DNA from: Thermococcus stetteri
Lineage (GTDB): Archaea > Methanobacteriota_B > Thermococci > Thermococcales > Thermococcaceae
Direction: 5' to 3'
NCBI RefSeq assembly: GCF_017873335.1
Contig: NZ_JAGGKB010000003.1
Coordinates: 124,001-188,000 of the forward strand
Length of the DNA: 64,000 nucleotides
This document shows positions 34,924 through 42,911 of the stretch, in pieces. Each line of letters opens with the position of its first letter. Within the stretch, counting starts at the first letter, position 1. A program made the translations under genes and the position numbers. The notes under the pieces are model-generated. The model saw only the letters and a list, made by a program, of their open reading frames with translations. It was not told the DNA's origin and ran no database searches.

Positions 34924-36645
34924 TCAGTCAATGTACATTCCCTCAAGGCCGCGGTAGTAGGCCTTGTATATGTCCCTTTTGGTTATCACACCCACAAGCT
35001 TCCGGTTCTCTGGACTCTTAACAACGGGAAGGAGGTTCTGGTCGTAGGCCATTATCTTCTCAAAGGCATCTTCGGCCGTTTCAGTCTGATAAGTGACGGC
35101 GTAGGGCCGGTTTAAGAACCTCTCAACCTTTAGCCTCTTCACAGATGAGGGCCTCTTCAGAATGTCTTTGATCCCGATTATCCCTATAACGTTGAGGTTC
35201 TCGTCAACGACGGGGAAGCAGTCGTGGCCTGTCTCACCTATCAGATGTTCCACATCGAAGAGCGTCATGTCTTTCGTAACGTAAACGGGGTTTCTGCTCA
35301 TTATCTCACCAACCGAGATGGTCTCAAGGACAACTGGCCTTCCAGTTCTAACGCGGTAACCCTTCCTCAGGAGCTTGAGGGTGTAGATTGACTCTCCCCT
35401 TAGGAAGAACCTCGCGGTCAGGAAACCCATGGTGGCGGAGGTCATGACGGCGGGTAGGAGGGCGTAGCTTCTTGTCAGCTCGGTCACCATGAGTATCTGG
35501 GTTATTGGAGCCTGGGTCATGCCGCTGAAGAAGGCCGCCATGCCCGCGAGGGCATAGACAGCAGGGTTTGGCGCAAGGAAGGGGAAGAGAAGCTTGATCA
35601 GAAAACCAAAGGCCGCTCCAAACATCGTTCCTATGTAGAGGCTCGGCGCAAAGACGCCCCCACTGTTCCCAGAGCCAACGGTCAGGGCAGTTGCCAGCAT
35701 CTTAACTACCCCAAGGGTCAGTAGGAGGACGATGGTCATCTTCCCATAGAATGCCAACCTCATGCCCTCGTATCCTATCCCAAATATACCGTAATTGGGA
35801 AACAGCATCCCGAGAAAGCCAACGCCAAGGCCTCCTATGGCCGGTTTTAGAAGTGGATTGATTTTCAGGCCCTCAAAGGCGTCAAAAACGCGGTAGATGA
35901 ACTTCGCATAGAAGGCCGCCAAGATTCCAAGAAGCAGACCGAGGATGAAGAAGAAGGGAAGCTCAAAGAGCGTGTGCCCTAGACCCCCGGGGATTTCAAC
36001 CTCAAAAGCCTGTTTGAGAATCGCCAGTGTAACTGCGTTTCCAGTAACTGCTGAGATGAATATCGGAACGAGGTTAACTGAGAAAGCACCCATATAAACT
36101 ACCTCCAGGGCGAACATAGCCCCGGCAAGCGGAGTGTTGAAAGTCCCCGCTATCCCCGCTGCCAAGCCACAGGTTACTAGGAGCTTTTTCATTTCCTTTG
36201 ATAGATTGAACCACCTTGTGAGGATTGAAGTTAAGGCCGCACCTATGAAGCCTATTGGACCTTCCCTGCCCACGCTACCGCCCGAACCGATGGTTATCGC
36301 TGTAGCAACTATCTTGGCTACGGCAAAACGGCTGGATATGTTGCCTCCTTTAAAGATAACAGCCTCAATGACTTCAGGTATCCCGTTCCCCCGTATATCG
36401 GGAAACTTGACAACGAGAACCGCAACCAGGAGGGCACCTATTGTGGGTAAAAGGATATACCCGAGGTTCACCCCATCAACCCCATACGAGACTAAGGGCA
36501 AGAGCCCCTCAAAGAAGAGCTTGTGCGTCCACGCTATTAGAACCCTGAAGACAACCGCACCCAGCCCTCCAACTAACCCCGCCAAAAGAGAAAAACCAAG
36601 CACAGCTACCCACTTTTTGATGTAGTGGCCGTTCGAAGTGTTCAT
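34924..36645 (-). CDS. CLC-type chloride channel/antiporter with CBS domains
   Basis: The 573-residue protein has a CLC membrane domain with the ion-path motifs GSGGSVGREGPIGFIGA (gating Glu in GREGP) and VGSGNSGGVFAPSLYIG. The segments around ATALTV and FFSGMTQAPITQILMVTELT are also family-like. Residues from about 455 on form a pair of CBS domains (GEIMSRNPVYVTKDMTLFDV; LNVIGIIGIKDILKRPSSV; VGVITKRDIYKAYY). It should move Cl- across the membrane, with CBS regulation by nucleotides. ATG 36645 after GGGGTACT is preferred to 36693. Confidence 0.95.
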   Translation of the reverse strand: MNTSNGHYIKKWVAVLGFSLLAGLVGGLGAVVFRVLIAWTHKLFFEGLLPLVSYGVDGVNLGYILLPTIGALLVAVLVVKFPDIRGNGIPEVIEAVIFKGGNISSRFAVAKIVATAITIGSGGSVGREGPIGFIGAALTSILTRWFNLSKEMKKLLVTCGLAAGIAGTFNTPLAGAMFALEVVYMGAFSVNLVPIFISAVTGNAVTLAILKQAFEVEIPGGLGHTLFELPFFFILGLLLGILAAFYAKFIYRVFDAFEGLKINPLLKPAIGGLGVGFLGMLFPNYGIFGIGYEGMRLAFYGKMTIVLLLTLGVVKMLATALTVGSGNSGGVFAPSLYIGTMFGAAFGFLIKLLFPFLAPNPAVYALAGMAAFFSGMTQAPITQILMVTELTRSYALLPAVMTSATMGFLTARFFLRGESIYTLKLLRKGYRVRTGRPVVLETISVGEIMSRNPVYVTKDMTLFDVEHLIGETGHDCFPVVDENLNVIGIIGIKDILKRPSSVKRLKVERFLNRPYAVTYQTETAEDAFEKIMAYDQNLLPVVKSPENRKLVGVITKRDIYKAYYRGLEGMYID

Positions 36646-36671
36646 AGTACCCCACTGGTGTTGGGGGCTTA

Positions 36672-36682
36672 AGCTTTTATAC
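36672..36682. promoter_or_regulatory. TATA element readable in both directions
   Basis: The 67-base gap between the divergent clc and 36713 genes holds one AT-rich box, CTTTTATACCC. On the minus strand it is GGGTATAAAAG, about 30 bases before clc; on the + strand TTTTATAC is about 33 bases before GTG 36713. No second TATA-like sequence is visible, so the genes may share this element. Confidence 0.5.
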
Positions 36683-36712
36683 CCACCGCCCAACTTATCT
36701 TGGTGAAAAGCT

Positions 36713-37183
36713 GTGAAAGTTGAAGGGTTTGTAGCATCTCTTAGAGAAGCCGAGACGATAGGCGGGCTCTTTAAGATACTCCAGGAGAAAGGCGCTCCGG
36801 TTCTCGAACTGGACGGTCAAAAGTTCCTCATAGTTGTTGAGGGCGACTTCGAGGGAAGACCATTCTGGACCGAGATAAACGGTGAGAAGGCCAACCAGGC
36901 CCTCGGTGATGCAATGCTCAACTCATCGAGCTTCCCCTTCAAGTGCAAGAAGCCCTACACGGGTGGAAACGTCATATTCGTGAACTTCGACGACATAGAG
37001 GTTGAGAAGTTCCTCGTTGCCTACCGCGACCCGGATTATGGCATATTCTACCTCGTTGAGAACGGCATGGCCAAGGAGATAACGAAGGAAGAGTACGAGA
37101 ACCTCATTCCAGAGATGCCGGAGTTCAAGGTAAAGGGAATGAGCGAAGAGCAGATGGACATGATGGGAGCCTTCTTCGGATGA
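36713..37183 (+). CDS. Conserved Thermococcales protein of unknown function
   Basis: The 156-residue soluble acidic protein starts MKVEGFVASLREAETIGGLF with GTG at 36713. It has a hydrophobic strand (KFLIVVEGDFEGRPFW), NVIFVNFDDIEVEKFLVAYR and a Met-rich acidic end (MSEEQMDMMGAFFG). No signal peptide or membrane segment is seen. It is divergent from the CLC gene and convergent with the antiporter. No family name is recognised, and the function is not known. Confidence 0.7.
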   Translation: MKVEGFVASLREAETIGGLFKILQEKGAPVLELDGQKFLIVVEGDFEGRPFWTEINGEKANQALGDAMLNSSSFPFKCKKPYTGGNVIFVNFDDIEVEKFLVAYRDPDYGIFYLVENGMAKEITKEEYENLIPEMPEFKVKGMSEEQMDMMGAFFG

Positions 37184-37191
37184 AAAAGAGA

Positions 37192-37208
37192 GGGCTCAGG
37201 AGGAGCCC
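37192..37208. terminator. Hairpin between convergent genes
   Basis: GGGCTC (37192-37197) and GAGCCC (37203-37208) form a 6-bp stem with a 5-base loop in the 35-base gap between two converging genes. TTTATCTCTCC follows at 37219, inside the antiporter 3' end. Confidence 0.4.
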
Positions 37209-37218
37209 CTTAGCTCCT

Positions 37219-38514
37219 TTATCTCTCCTTCGTTTCCTGTATCCTCCCGACCTTCTGGGCGGCCTTCTCCGCCTTCGCCTTCTCTATCTCCGCCTTGAAG
37301 GCCCACTCGAGGAGCGGCGGCGTTATCAGCACCGAGACAGTTATGAATATCAGCGTTGCCGCTATGAACTTCGGAGCGTCGCTTGATGGGATGGCCCCAC
37401 CGTGGATAGCAACCATGAGGTCAACGAGCGCCACCTCCGTCCTCGGCACCGAACCTATTCCCATCTGGAGAGACATCCAGAAGTTCTCCCTCGTGAAGAG
37501 GAACTCCCTTCCCCTTCCCCAGGCTGTTATCCAAGCTCCAAAGCCCCTGCCAACGATCTTTCCGACTACGGCTATGACTGACAGAACCGCCGCGAGGGTG
37601 ATCGCATCGCCGTGCTCGAAGACCCTGAGGTTGAGCATGGCTCCAGTGTGGACGAAGAATAACGGGATGAGGAGGCCGTAGCCTATAGCCCTAACGTCTT
37701 CCATCATGCGCTTGCCTTCTGGAAGCTTCGAGAGGATGAGGCCCATCATGAAGGCGCCCTCTATGGCCGCCGCAAACCATCCCTCAGCTAACGCCGCGAA
37801 GAGGAACATCATTCCTATTGCCATCCCAAGGATGCCATTCTCGACGTGGAGCCTCTCGGCGAACCTGATGTAGTGGTCGATGAAGTACCAGCCGAGGACG
37901 CCGGTGATGAAGAAGAACGCAACTATCTTGAGGCTCAGGCCAAGGAGATCGCCGCTGCCCACCGCGAAGATGACCAGGGCTATGCCGAGGAAGTCGTCCA
38001 TAACGCTCGCGCTGAGGGAAGCGGCACCGACCTCGCTCCTCAAAACCCCCAAATCCATCATGACCCTGACTGTGAGGCCTATGCTCGTGGCCGTGAGGAG
38101 GACGCCGCCGGCGAAGGCCTCCCTGCTCGGGTACCCCCTGGCCATGAGCGCCCACCAGCCGAGAACGAGGGGCACGAAGACGCCGAGAACAGTTGATACC
38201 GTGGCCGTCAGTCCCGTCTTTTTGAGCTGTTCTATGTCCGTATCGAGGGCGCCAAGGAAGAGGAGAAAGATTATACCGAGCTTTGCCAGAAACTCGGCGA
38301 TCTGATTTAAGACGGACTCATATCCAGCCCCGCTGACTATGGGAAGGTACTGAGGAGCTACATAACCGAAGTAAACGAGGTTACCGAGGATCATACCCAT
38401 TATAAGCTCCCCGAGGACTCCAGGGAGCTCAAAGCGCTCTATTATGCTGTCCCCGATTTTAGCCAGAATGAGTGCGATGCCTATAGTTGCTAGAAGCCAA
38501 GTTACTCCTTCCAT
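37219..38514 (-). CDS. CPA2-type cation:proton antiporter (NapA/KefB-like)
   Basis: The 431-residue protein has about twelve to thirteen hydrophobic segments. The Asp-Asp pair in SASVMDDFLGIALVIF fits the electrogenic CPA2 ion-binding site (Asn/Asp-Asp). Other conserved parts are LGELIMGMILGNLVYFG, LLFLGALDTDIEQLKKTG, GVLLTATSIGLTVRVMMDLG, MMGLILSKLPEG and the C-terminal basic tail. It should exchange Na+ or K+ for H+. Its start overlaps the 3' end of the upstream CBS gene by 13 bases, suggesting a regulatory partnership. Confidence 0.93.
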   Translation of the reverse strand: MEGVTWLLATIGIALILAKIGDSIIERFELPGVLGELIMGMILGNLVYFGYVAPQYLPIVSGAGYESVLNQIAEFLAKLGIIFLLFLGALDTDIEQLKKTGLTATVSTVLGVFVPLVLGWWALMARGYPSREAFAGGVLLTATSIGLTVRVMMDLGVLRSEVGAASLSASVMDDFLGIALVIFAVGSGDLLGLSLKIVAFFFITGVLGWYFIDHYIRFAERLHVENGILGMAIGMMFLFAALAEGWFAAAIEGAFMMGLILSKLPEGKRMMEDVRAIGYGLLIPLFFVHTGAMLNLRVFEHGDAITLAAVLSVIAVVGKIVGRGFGAWITAWGRGREFLFTRENFWMSLQMGIGSVPRTEVALVDLMVAIHGGAIPSSDAPKFIAATLIFITVSVLITPPLLEWAFKAEIEKAKAEKAAQKVGRIQETKER

Positions 38515-38996
38515 CGGGCACCACCTACTCTGAGCAGTCTAAGGAACTCGTCTATCAGAATCCTGAGGCTCATCTCGCCGACCAGCCTGTCCCCCTCCAC
38601 CACGGCCAGAACCTGGGATTTATAGTGCCTCATCTTGTTTAGAGCGTCGAGAACCGTGGCGTCCTCCTCGATGGTCAACGGATGCCTGTCGGCAACGTCC
38701 TCGGCTTTGGCGGCCCCTCCAAGTAGAGACCTCATGCTCCTGCTCGTTATCCCAAGTTTAAATCTGTGGGACTCTAGAGGGAGGAGGATGTCTATGACGT
38801 CCATGTATCTGATGTATCCCACGAGCTCCATGCTCTCCCTGTCCTTCACAACCCAGACATGGTGCCCTGTCCTGAGGAGCTTGAGGACGTTGAGGAGGTC
38901 AGAATCTGCAGTTACGATGGGCATGGTGTCAGGTCTGGGCATTATCTTGGAGAGCTTGAGTGAGTGGAACTTTTCAAGGGCCGCTTCGACATCCAT
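38502..38996 (-). CDS. CBS-domain protein linked to the antiporter
   Basis: The 164-residue protein is a tandem CBS pair. CBS1 is about residues 15-80 (LSKIMPRPDTMPIVTADSDL, HHVWVVKDRESMELVGYIRY) and CBS2 about 98-160 (DVADRHPLTIEEDATVLDAL, QVLAVVEGDRLVGEMSLRIL). Such domains bind adenine nucleotides. It precedes and overlaps the CPA2 antiporter gene by 13 bases, so it may gate that antiporter in trans, as CBS regions do when fused. ATG 38996 after GGTGAGG is preferred to 39059. CCTTTAAGAG is a weak TATA box. Confidence 0.82.
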   Translation of the reverse strand: MDVEAALEKFHSLKLSKIMPRPDTMPIVTADSDLLNVLKLLRTGHHVWVVKDRESMELVGYIRYMDVIDILLPLESHRFKLGITSRSMRSLLGGAAKAEDVADRHPLTIEEDATVLDALNKMRHYKSQVLAVVEGDRLVGEMSLRILIDEFLRLLRVGGARWKE

Positions 38997-39078
38997 AGGC
39001 CTCACCAGAGGAAAAATTTTGAAAAGCCCTCTTAAAGGTTTCTGAATTGTGAACAACACAGGAGCACAGAAAAAGGCA

Positions 39079-39107
39079 TTTTTTCACGGTGATGGATAGT
39101 GAAAAAA
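39079..39107. promoter_or_regulatory. Nine-base inverted repeat in an intergenic gap
   Basis: TTTTTTCAC (39079-39087) and GTGAAAAAA (39099-39107) form a perfect 9-bp stem with an 11-base loop, between the end of agmatinase and the CBS gene promoter. On the minus strand the stem ends in T6, so it may be a terminator for speB; an operator is the alternative. Confidence 0.45.
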
Positions 39108-39120
39108 GAACGCAGAAGGC

Positions 39121-39987
39121 TCAGCGGCCGAATTTTGCCATTGCACCAATGAAGTAGAAGAGCAGCTTGGCGGCTGTCAATGCCGTGGGATCGCCGAGCT
39201 TTTCGCCTGCAACCTCCATTATGTCAAAGCCCGCTATCTCCTTCTTCTCGGCCAGCCACTCTATGGCCTCAACCACGTCCCAGAATCCCAGTCCCCCGGC
39301 CTCCGGAGTTCCAGTGGAGGGCACCATCGAGATGTCAAAGACGTCTATGTCTATTGAGAGGTAGACCGGCTCAGGAAGGGCCTCCAAGAGGTCAACGAAG
39401 GCGTCAAAGCTGTAGTCCCTCGCGTGTACCCATGGGATTCCCCTTTCCCTTGCGAACTCTACCTCCTCCCTCGTCCCGCTTCTTATCCCGAACATTGCCT
39501 CTTTTACCCCAAGCTCGCTGATCCTCCTCGCGACACAGGCGTGGTTGTACAGGTTGTCCTCGTAGGAATTCCTCAGGTCGAGGTGGGCGTCAAAGACAGC
39601 ATAGCTGGCAGGCTTCAGAGCCTCAACTGCCCCGAGCGTCTGGGAATGCTCCCCACCGAGGAGGATCGGAATGGCGTCAGGGTTTGCCCTTTTGAGCTCT
39701 TCAATGGTATCCCTCACCCTGCTGGCCGTTTCACGTGGATCTCCAGCGACGACGGCGATGTCTCCGATGTCAGCTATCGGAAGCTCGGCTATGTCGAGGT
39801 CGTAGTCTAGGATGTAGCTCTCAAGGTTCAGGGTCGCTTGCCTTATTAGGGTCGGCCCGAAGCGCGCCCCAGCCTTGTAGCTCGTAGTCCCGTCAAATGG
39901 AACCCCCAAGAGGACGAATCTAGCTTCTTCTGGCTCCACGAGTGGAAACTCCAGCTTGAACGTCTCGTACGTGTACAGGAACTCCAT
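39121..39987 (-). CDS. speB: Agmatinase-family ureohydrolase
   Basis: The 288-residue binuclear Mn enzyme of polyamine synthesis hydrolyses agmatine or, in Thermococcales, more likely N1-aminopropylagmatine to the spermidine route. Metal motifs are LLGGEHSQTLGAVEAL (His), VFDAHLDLRNSYEDN (Asp-x-His-x-Asp region) and SIDIDVFDISMVPSTGTPEA (DIDVFD). It is full length. It lies about 2.4 kb from aIF5A, which needs spermidine for hypusine. The preferred substrate cannot be told from sequence. Confidence 0.93.
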   Translation of the reverse strand: MEFLYTYETFKLEFPLVEPEEARFVLLGVPFDGTTSYKAGARFGPTLIRQATLNLESYILDYDLDIAELPIADIGDIAVVAGDPRETASRVRDTIEELKRANPDAIPILLGGEHSQTLGAVEALKPASYAVFDAHLDLRNSYEDNLYNHACVARRISELGVKEAMFGIRSGTREEVEFARERGIPWVHARDYSFDAFVDLLEALPEPVYLSIDIDVFDISMVPSTGTPEAGGLGFWDVVEAIEWLAEKKEIAGFDIMEVAGEKLGDPTALTAAKLLFYFIGAMAKFGR

Positions 39988-40029
39988 TCTCTCACCCGGG
40001 AGGCAAAATAGAAGAGGGCTTAAAAGCCT

Positions 40030-40479
40030 TCACCTGACTATCATTACCGGAGGCTTTATCTCCCCAACAACGTCCTCGAGAAGGGAGCCTATCCTGGTCT
40101 TCCCGCTCTTTCCGTATGCACCCATCACGACGAGGGAGTACTTTCCGCTGTTCGCCTCCTCAAGGACTTTCTCGCGGGCGCTTCCCTCAATAATCCTGAA
40201 GGAGCAGTTGATCCCCTCCTTCTGACCAAGCTCCAGGAGGGCGGAGATAACGTCGTGGATGCTCTTCTTCATCTCCTTCCATGCAGTCTCTTCAAACCTC
40301 TTGAGCTTTTCAACGTCGCCGCTCCTCATGGCGAGACTGACTGCGATTGCCTGCGCTTCTTTTCTGTCGAGGACTGAGAACAGTATGACCTTAGCTCCCT
40401 TTCTCTTCGCCACCGAAAACGCATGCAAAGCGGCCTTCTGGCTCCACTTCGAGCCGTCCACAAGCACGAGTATCCTCAT
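40030..40479 (-). CDS. Universal stress protein (UspA family)
   Basis: The 149-residue Rossmann-like protein begins MRILVLVDGSKWSQKAALHA. It ends with the nucleotide-binding signature LVVMGAYGKSGKTRIGSLLE and DVVGEIKPPVMIVR, corresponding to G-x2-G-x9-G(S/T). The region around ADVEKL-like helices is typical. The start codon at 40479 follows GAGGTGATGG; ATG 40485 is the alternative. It directly follows, with slight overlap, the permease gene. Confidence 0.88.
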   Translation of the reverse strand: MRILVLVDGSKWSQKAALHAFSVAKRKGAKVILFSVLDRKEAQAIAVSLAMRSGDVEKLKRFEETAWKEMKKSIHDVISALLELGQKEGINCSFRIIEGSAREKVLEEANSGKYSLVVMGAYGKSGKTRIGSLLEDVVGEIKPPVMIVR

Positions 40480-40489
40480 GTCCATCACC

Positions 40490-41770
40490 TCACAGACCAA
40501 CGTACCTCAACCAGATTATGGCCGTCCCTATGGCCACGGTCGTCACCATAATAGCCATTCCAACCTTGAGGAAGTCGCCAAAGGTTATCCTTATTCCCTC
40601 ACGGTGGGCTATACCTATGACGACGACGTTCGCACTGGCCCCTATGGCAGTACCGTTGCCTCCGAGACAGGCTCCCAGCGAAAGCGCCCACCAGAGCGGG
40701 TAAGTGTTCAATTGAGTGCCCATTGCCTTTATCAGCGGTATCATTGTAGCCGTGAAGGGTATGTTATCAACTACAGCACTTGAGAACGCAGAGAACCAGG
40801 AAATAACGAGCACAGCCTCGCCCTCGCTGTGAATATGACTTACCATCCAGTTGGCGATCTGGGCAATCGCTCCTGTCTCAACTAAGGAGCCAACGATTAT
40901 GAAAAGGCCCCCAAAGAAGAACAGTGTCGCCCACTCAACTTTCTCCAGGGCATGCTCGGGCGAAGCCCCGCTCCATAGGAGGAGCACTGAAGCCCCCGTG
41001 AGGGCTATAACGGCAGGTTCAACGCCAAGCCTGTCGTGGAAGAAAAAGCCTATGATTACCCCCACGAGCACTGTTATGGACTTCTTAAAGAGTACTGGAT
41101 CCCTGATGGCGTCGTTTTCGTCCAATGACATTATCGTCATCCTGATGCCCTCTTCGTTCTCCTTGTGGGCGTTCATCTCGGCGCGGTACGCGAGGTAAAT
41201 GATGCCAACGGTCGCGAAAAGGTCAACTAGTGCTATCGGCCCCATGTTGAAGAGGAACTCATTGAAACTGAGGCCAGCTGCAGATCCTATCATAATGTTC
41301 GGCGGGTCGCCAATGAGCGTTGCTGTTCCGCCGATGTTCGAGGCAAACACCTCCGAGAGCAGGAAAGGTATCGGGTTCACATCCATTCTCTTGGTTATAT
41401 ACAGAAGCATTGGAGTCAAAAGGAGGACTGTCGTAACGTTGTCCAGAAACGCGCTGACAACGGCCGTAACTACCGAGAACAGAAGAAGAACTTTCATCGG
41501 GCTACCTTTTGAGAGTTTGGCCGTTTTTATGGCTATGTATTCGAACAGCCCGCTTTCTCTAGCTACGTTGACAACGACCATCATCCCAGCAAGGAGAAGT
41601 ATTGTATCAAGGTCGAGGTACTTTGGCACCTTCTCCCAGGGCACTATGTTAATTAAAAGCACGAGGGAAGCTCCAACCATTGCCGCCACTGTCCTGTGTA
41701 TCCTCTCGCTCATTATGAAGCCATAAACACCTATGAATATTACCAGTGCTATTAGCTCCATTGTGTCCAT
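40490..41770 (-). CDS. ArsB/NhaD-type anion permease (ion transporter superfamily)
   Basis: The 426-residue membrane protein has about ten to twelve hydrophobic segments in two related halves. Conserved helical-hairpin sequences are SAFLDNVTTVLLLTPMLLYI in the first half with NIGGTATLIGDPPNIMIGSA, and SAVVDNIPFTATMIPLIKAM with GNGTAIGASANVVVIGIA in the second. This is the SLC13/ArsB/P-protein architecture, with candidate substrates arsenite, dicarboxylates or Na+/H+. It is flanked by two Usp genes on the same strand. ATG 41770 after GAGGTG is preferred. Confidence 0.9.
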   Translation of the reverse strand: MDTMELIALVIFIGVYGFIMSERIHRTVAAMVGASLVLLINIVPWEKVPKYLDLDTILLLAGMMVVVNVARESGLFEYIAIKTAKLSKGSPMKVLLLFSVVTAVVSAFLDNVTTVLLLTPMLLYITKRMDVNPIPFLLSEVFASNIGGTATLIGDPPNIMIGSAAGLSFNEFLFNMGPIALVDLFATVGIIYLAYRAEMNAHKENEEGIRMTIMSLDENDAIRDPVLFKKSITVLVGVIIGFFFHDRLGVEPAVIALTGASVLLLWSGASPEHALEKVEWATLFFFGGLFIIVGSLVETGAIAQIANWMVSHIHSEGEAVLVISWFSAFSSAVVDNIPFTATMIPLIKAMGTQLNTYPLWWALSLGACLGGNGTAIGASANVVVIGIAHREGIRITFGDFLKVGMAIMVTTVAIGTAIIWLRYVGL

Positions 41771-41780
41771 TTTTGTCACC

Positions 41781-42326
41781 TCAGTAAAGGATCACGGGCT
41801 TTTCCACGTGCTGGACTATTCTGAAGACAACAGGACTTACACGATGAGTTTTTGTTGTCTCGGAGCCGTAGCGACGGGAGATTACAAGCAGGTCATACTC
41901 CTCAGACAGGTCTTCGACGTATTCAGCCTTGTCCCCGAACGCAATTTTCCTGCTGAACTTGAAGTTCAGCTCACCCAGCTTCTTCTCAACCTCTCGCAGG
42001 AAATCCTCAGCGAAGGCTACTTCTTTTTCCTTAAATTCCTCTGCCGCTTCTTCTCCGAGTGTTTCACGTATCATCCTAAGAACGCCCTCGTCAATTACAT
42101 AAACCACCTGAAGGCTGACATTCTCGAATGCCGAGATGGTCTCATAGACATCTTCAGAAACCCTGCATGAAAACCTATCGAAAGCAAGGAGAATCGAGTT
42201 GATCTCTGGGATTACCAGCTCTTCCTCAGTCAGAAAGAAGTTTTTGTAAGCCTTAAGTATTTCCTCATAGCGGGTTCCAGCGATGTCGTTAAACTTCCTG
42301 AGTATGATATCATGAAGCCAGCTCAT
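41781..42326 (-). CDS. Universal stress protein-like, extended N terminus
   Basis: About 181 residues. The N-terminal 40 residues (SWLHDIILRKFNDIAG and on) are helical and unlike UspA. The UspA-like fold follows from about residue 47 (NSILLAFDRFSCRVSEDVYE, VSLQVVYVIDEGVLRMI), with a weaker end (DLLVISRRYGSETTKTHRV, VFRIVQHVEKPVILY) lacking the Gly-rich ATP loop. It precedes the permease by 10 bases in an operon. It may regulate that permease or sense a ligand. Confidence 0.72.
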   Translation of the reverse strand: MSWLHDIILRKFNDIAGTRYEEILKAYKNFFLTEEELVIPEINSILLAFDRFSCRVSEDVYETISAFENVSLQVVYVIDEGVLRMIRETLGEEAAEEFKEKEVAFAEDFLREVEKKLGELNFKFSRKIAFGDKAEYVEDLSEEYDLLVISRRYGSETTKTHRVSPVVFRIVQHVEKPVILY

Positions 42327-42419
42327 ACCCATCCCCGGCCGGAAGGAGAAAAGGTCCTTTTAAATGAGTTTCGCTTCAAGTTAAAACCAATGAGGTGTGG
42401 AAGAAAAACAGAAAAGGAT

Positions 42420-42830
42420 TCACTCGCCCCTGACCTTCTTTATCTGTATCCTGCCGAGGGTCTCCCAGTACTCGACGGTTATTCCCTCGCTGAGCTGGCC
42501 CTTGACCTCGTCGTCGACGCCGCCCTCGATCGGGACGTCGAAGGTCTCGTAGGTCTCCATGTCCATGAGCTGGACTGTGTCGGGGGTTATGGCGATAATC
42601 TGGCCAACGCGCTTGTCGATGATCGGGACGTCAACTTCGGCGCTGGTCGGCTTCACGATGCTCCTGACCTTTCCATCGAAGATGCCGACTGCCTCGATCC
42701 TGGCCTTGGCAGAACCGTGCTTTCCTGGTGAGGAAACCGTAACGTTAACGATCCTGCACGGCTCACCGTCGATAATTATGTACCTGCCCGGCTTGAGCTT
42801 GCTGACCTGAACCTTCGTCTTGTCTCCCAT
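42420..42830 (-). CDS. eif5A: Translation factor aIF5A
   Basis: The 136-residue factor helps the ribosome through stalls such as polyproline. The hypusine site is Lys in [19 protein letters not shown] (usual S-P-G-K-H-G). The N-terminal [20 protein letters not shown] and C-terminal OB-fold with [16 protein letters not shown]-like sequence ([14 protein letters not shown]) are present. ATG 42830 precedes MGDKTKV; the open extension of six residues is unlikely. CTTTTCTGTTTTTC after the stop on the minus strand is its terminator. Confidence 0.97.
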   Translation of the reverse strand: MGDKTKVQVSKLKPGRYIIIDGEPCRIVNVTVSSPGKHGSAKARIEAVGIFDGKVRSIVKPTSAEVDVPIIDKRVGQIIAITPDTVQLMDMETYETFDVPIEGGVDDEVKGQLSEGITVEYWETLGRIQIKKVRGE

Positions 42831-42911
42831 CTCACATACCTCCCACAAACGTTCTGGCTTCCATAGGAGAGGGCATTTAAAAAATTTTTGAAAATTTTGG
42901 AAAGGAGAAAA

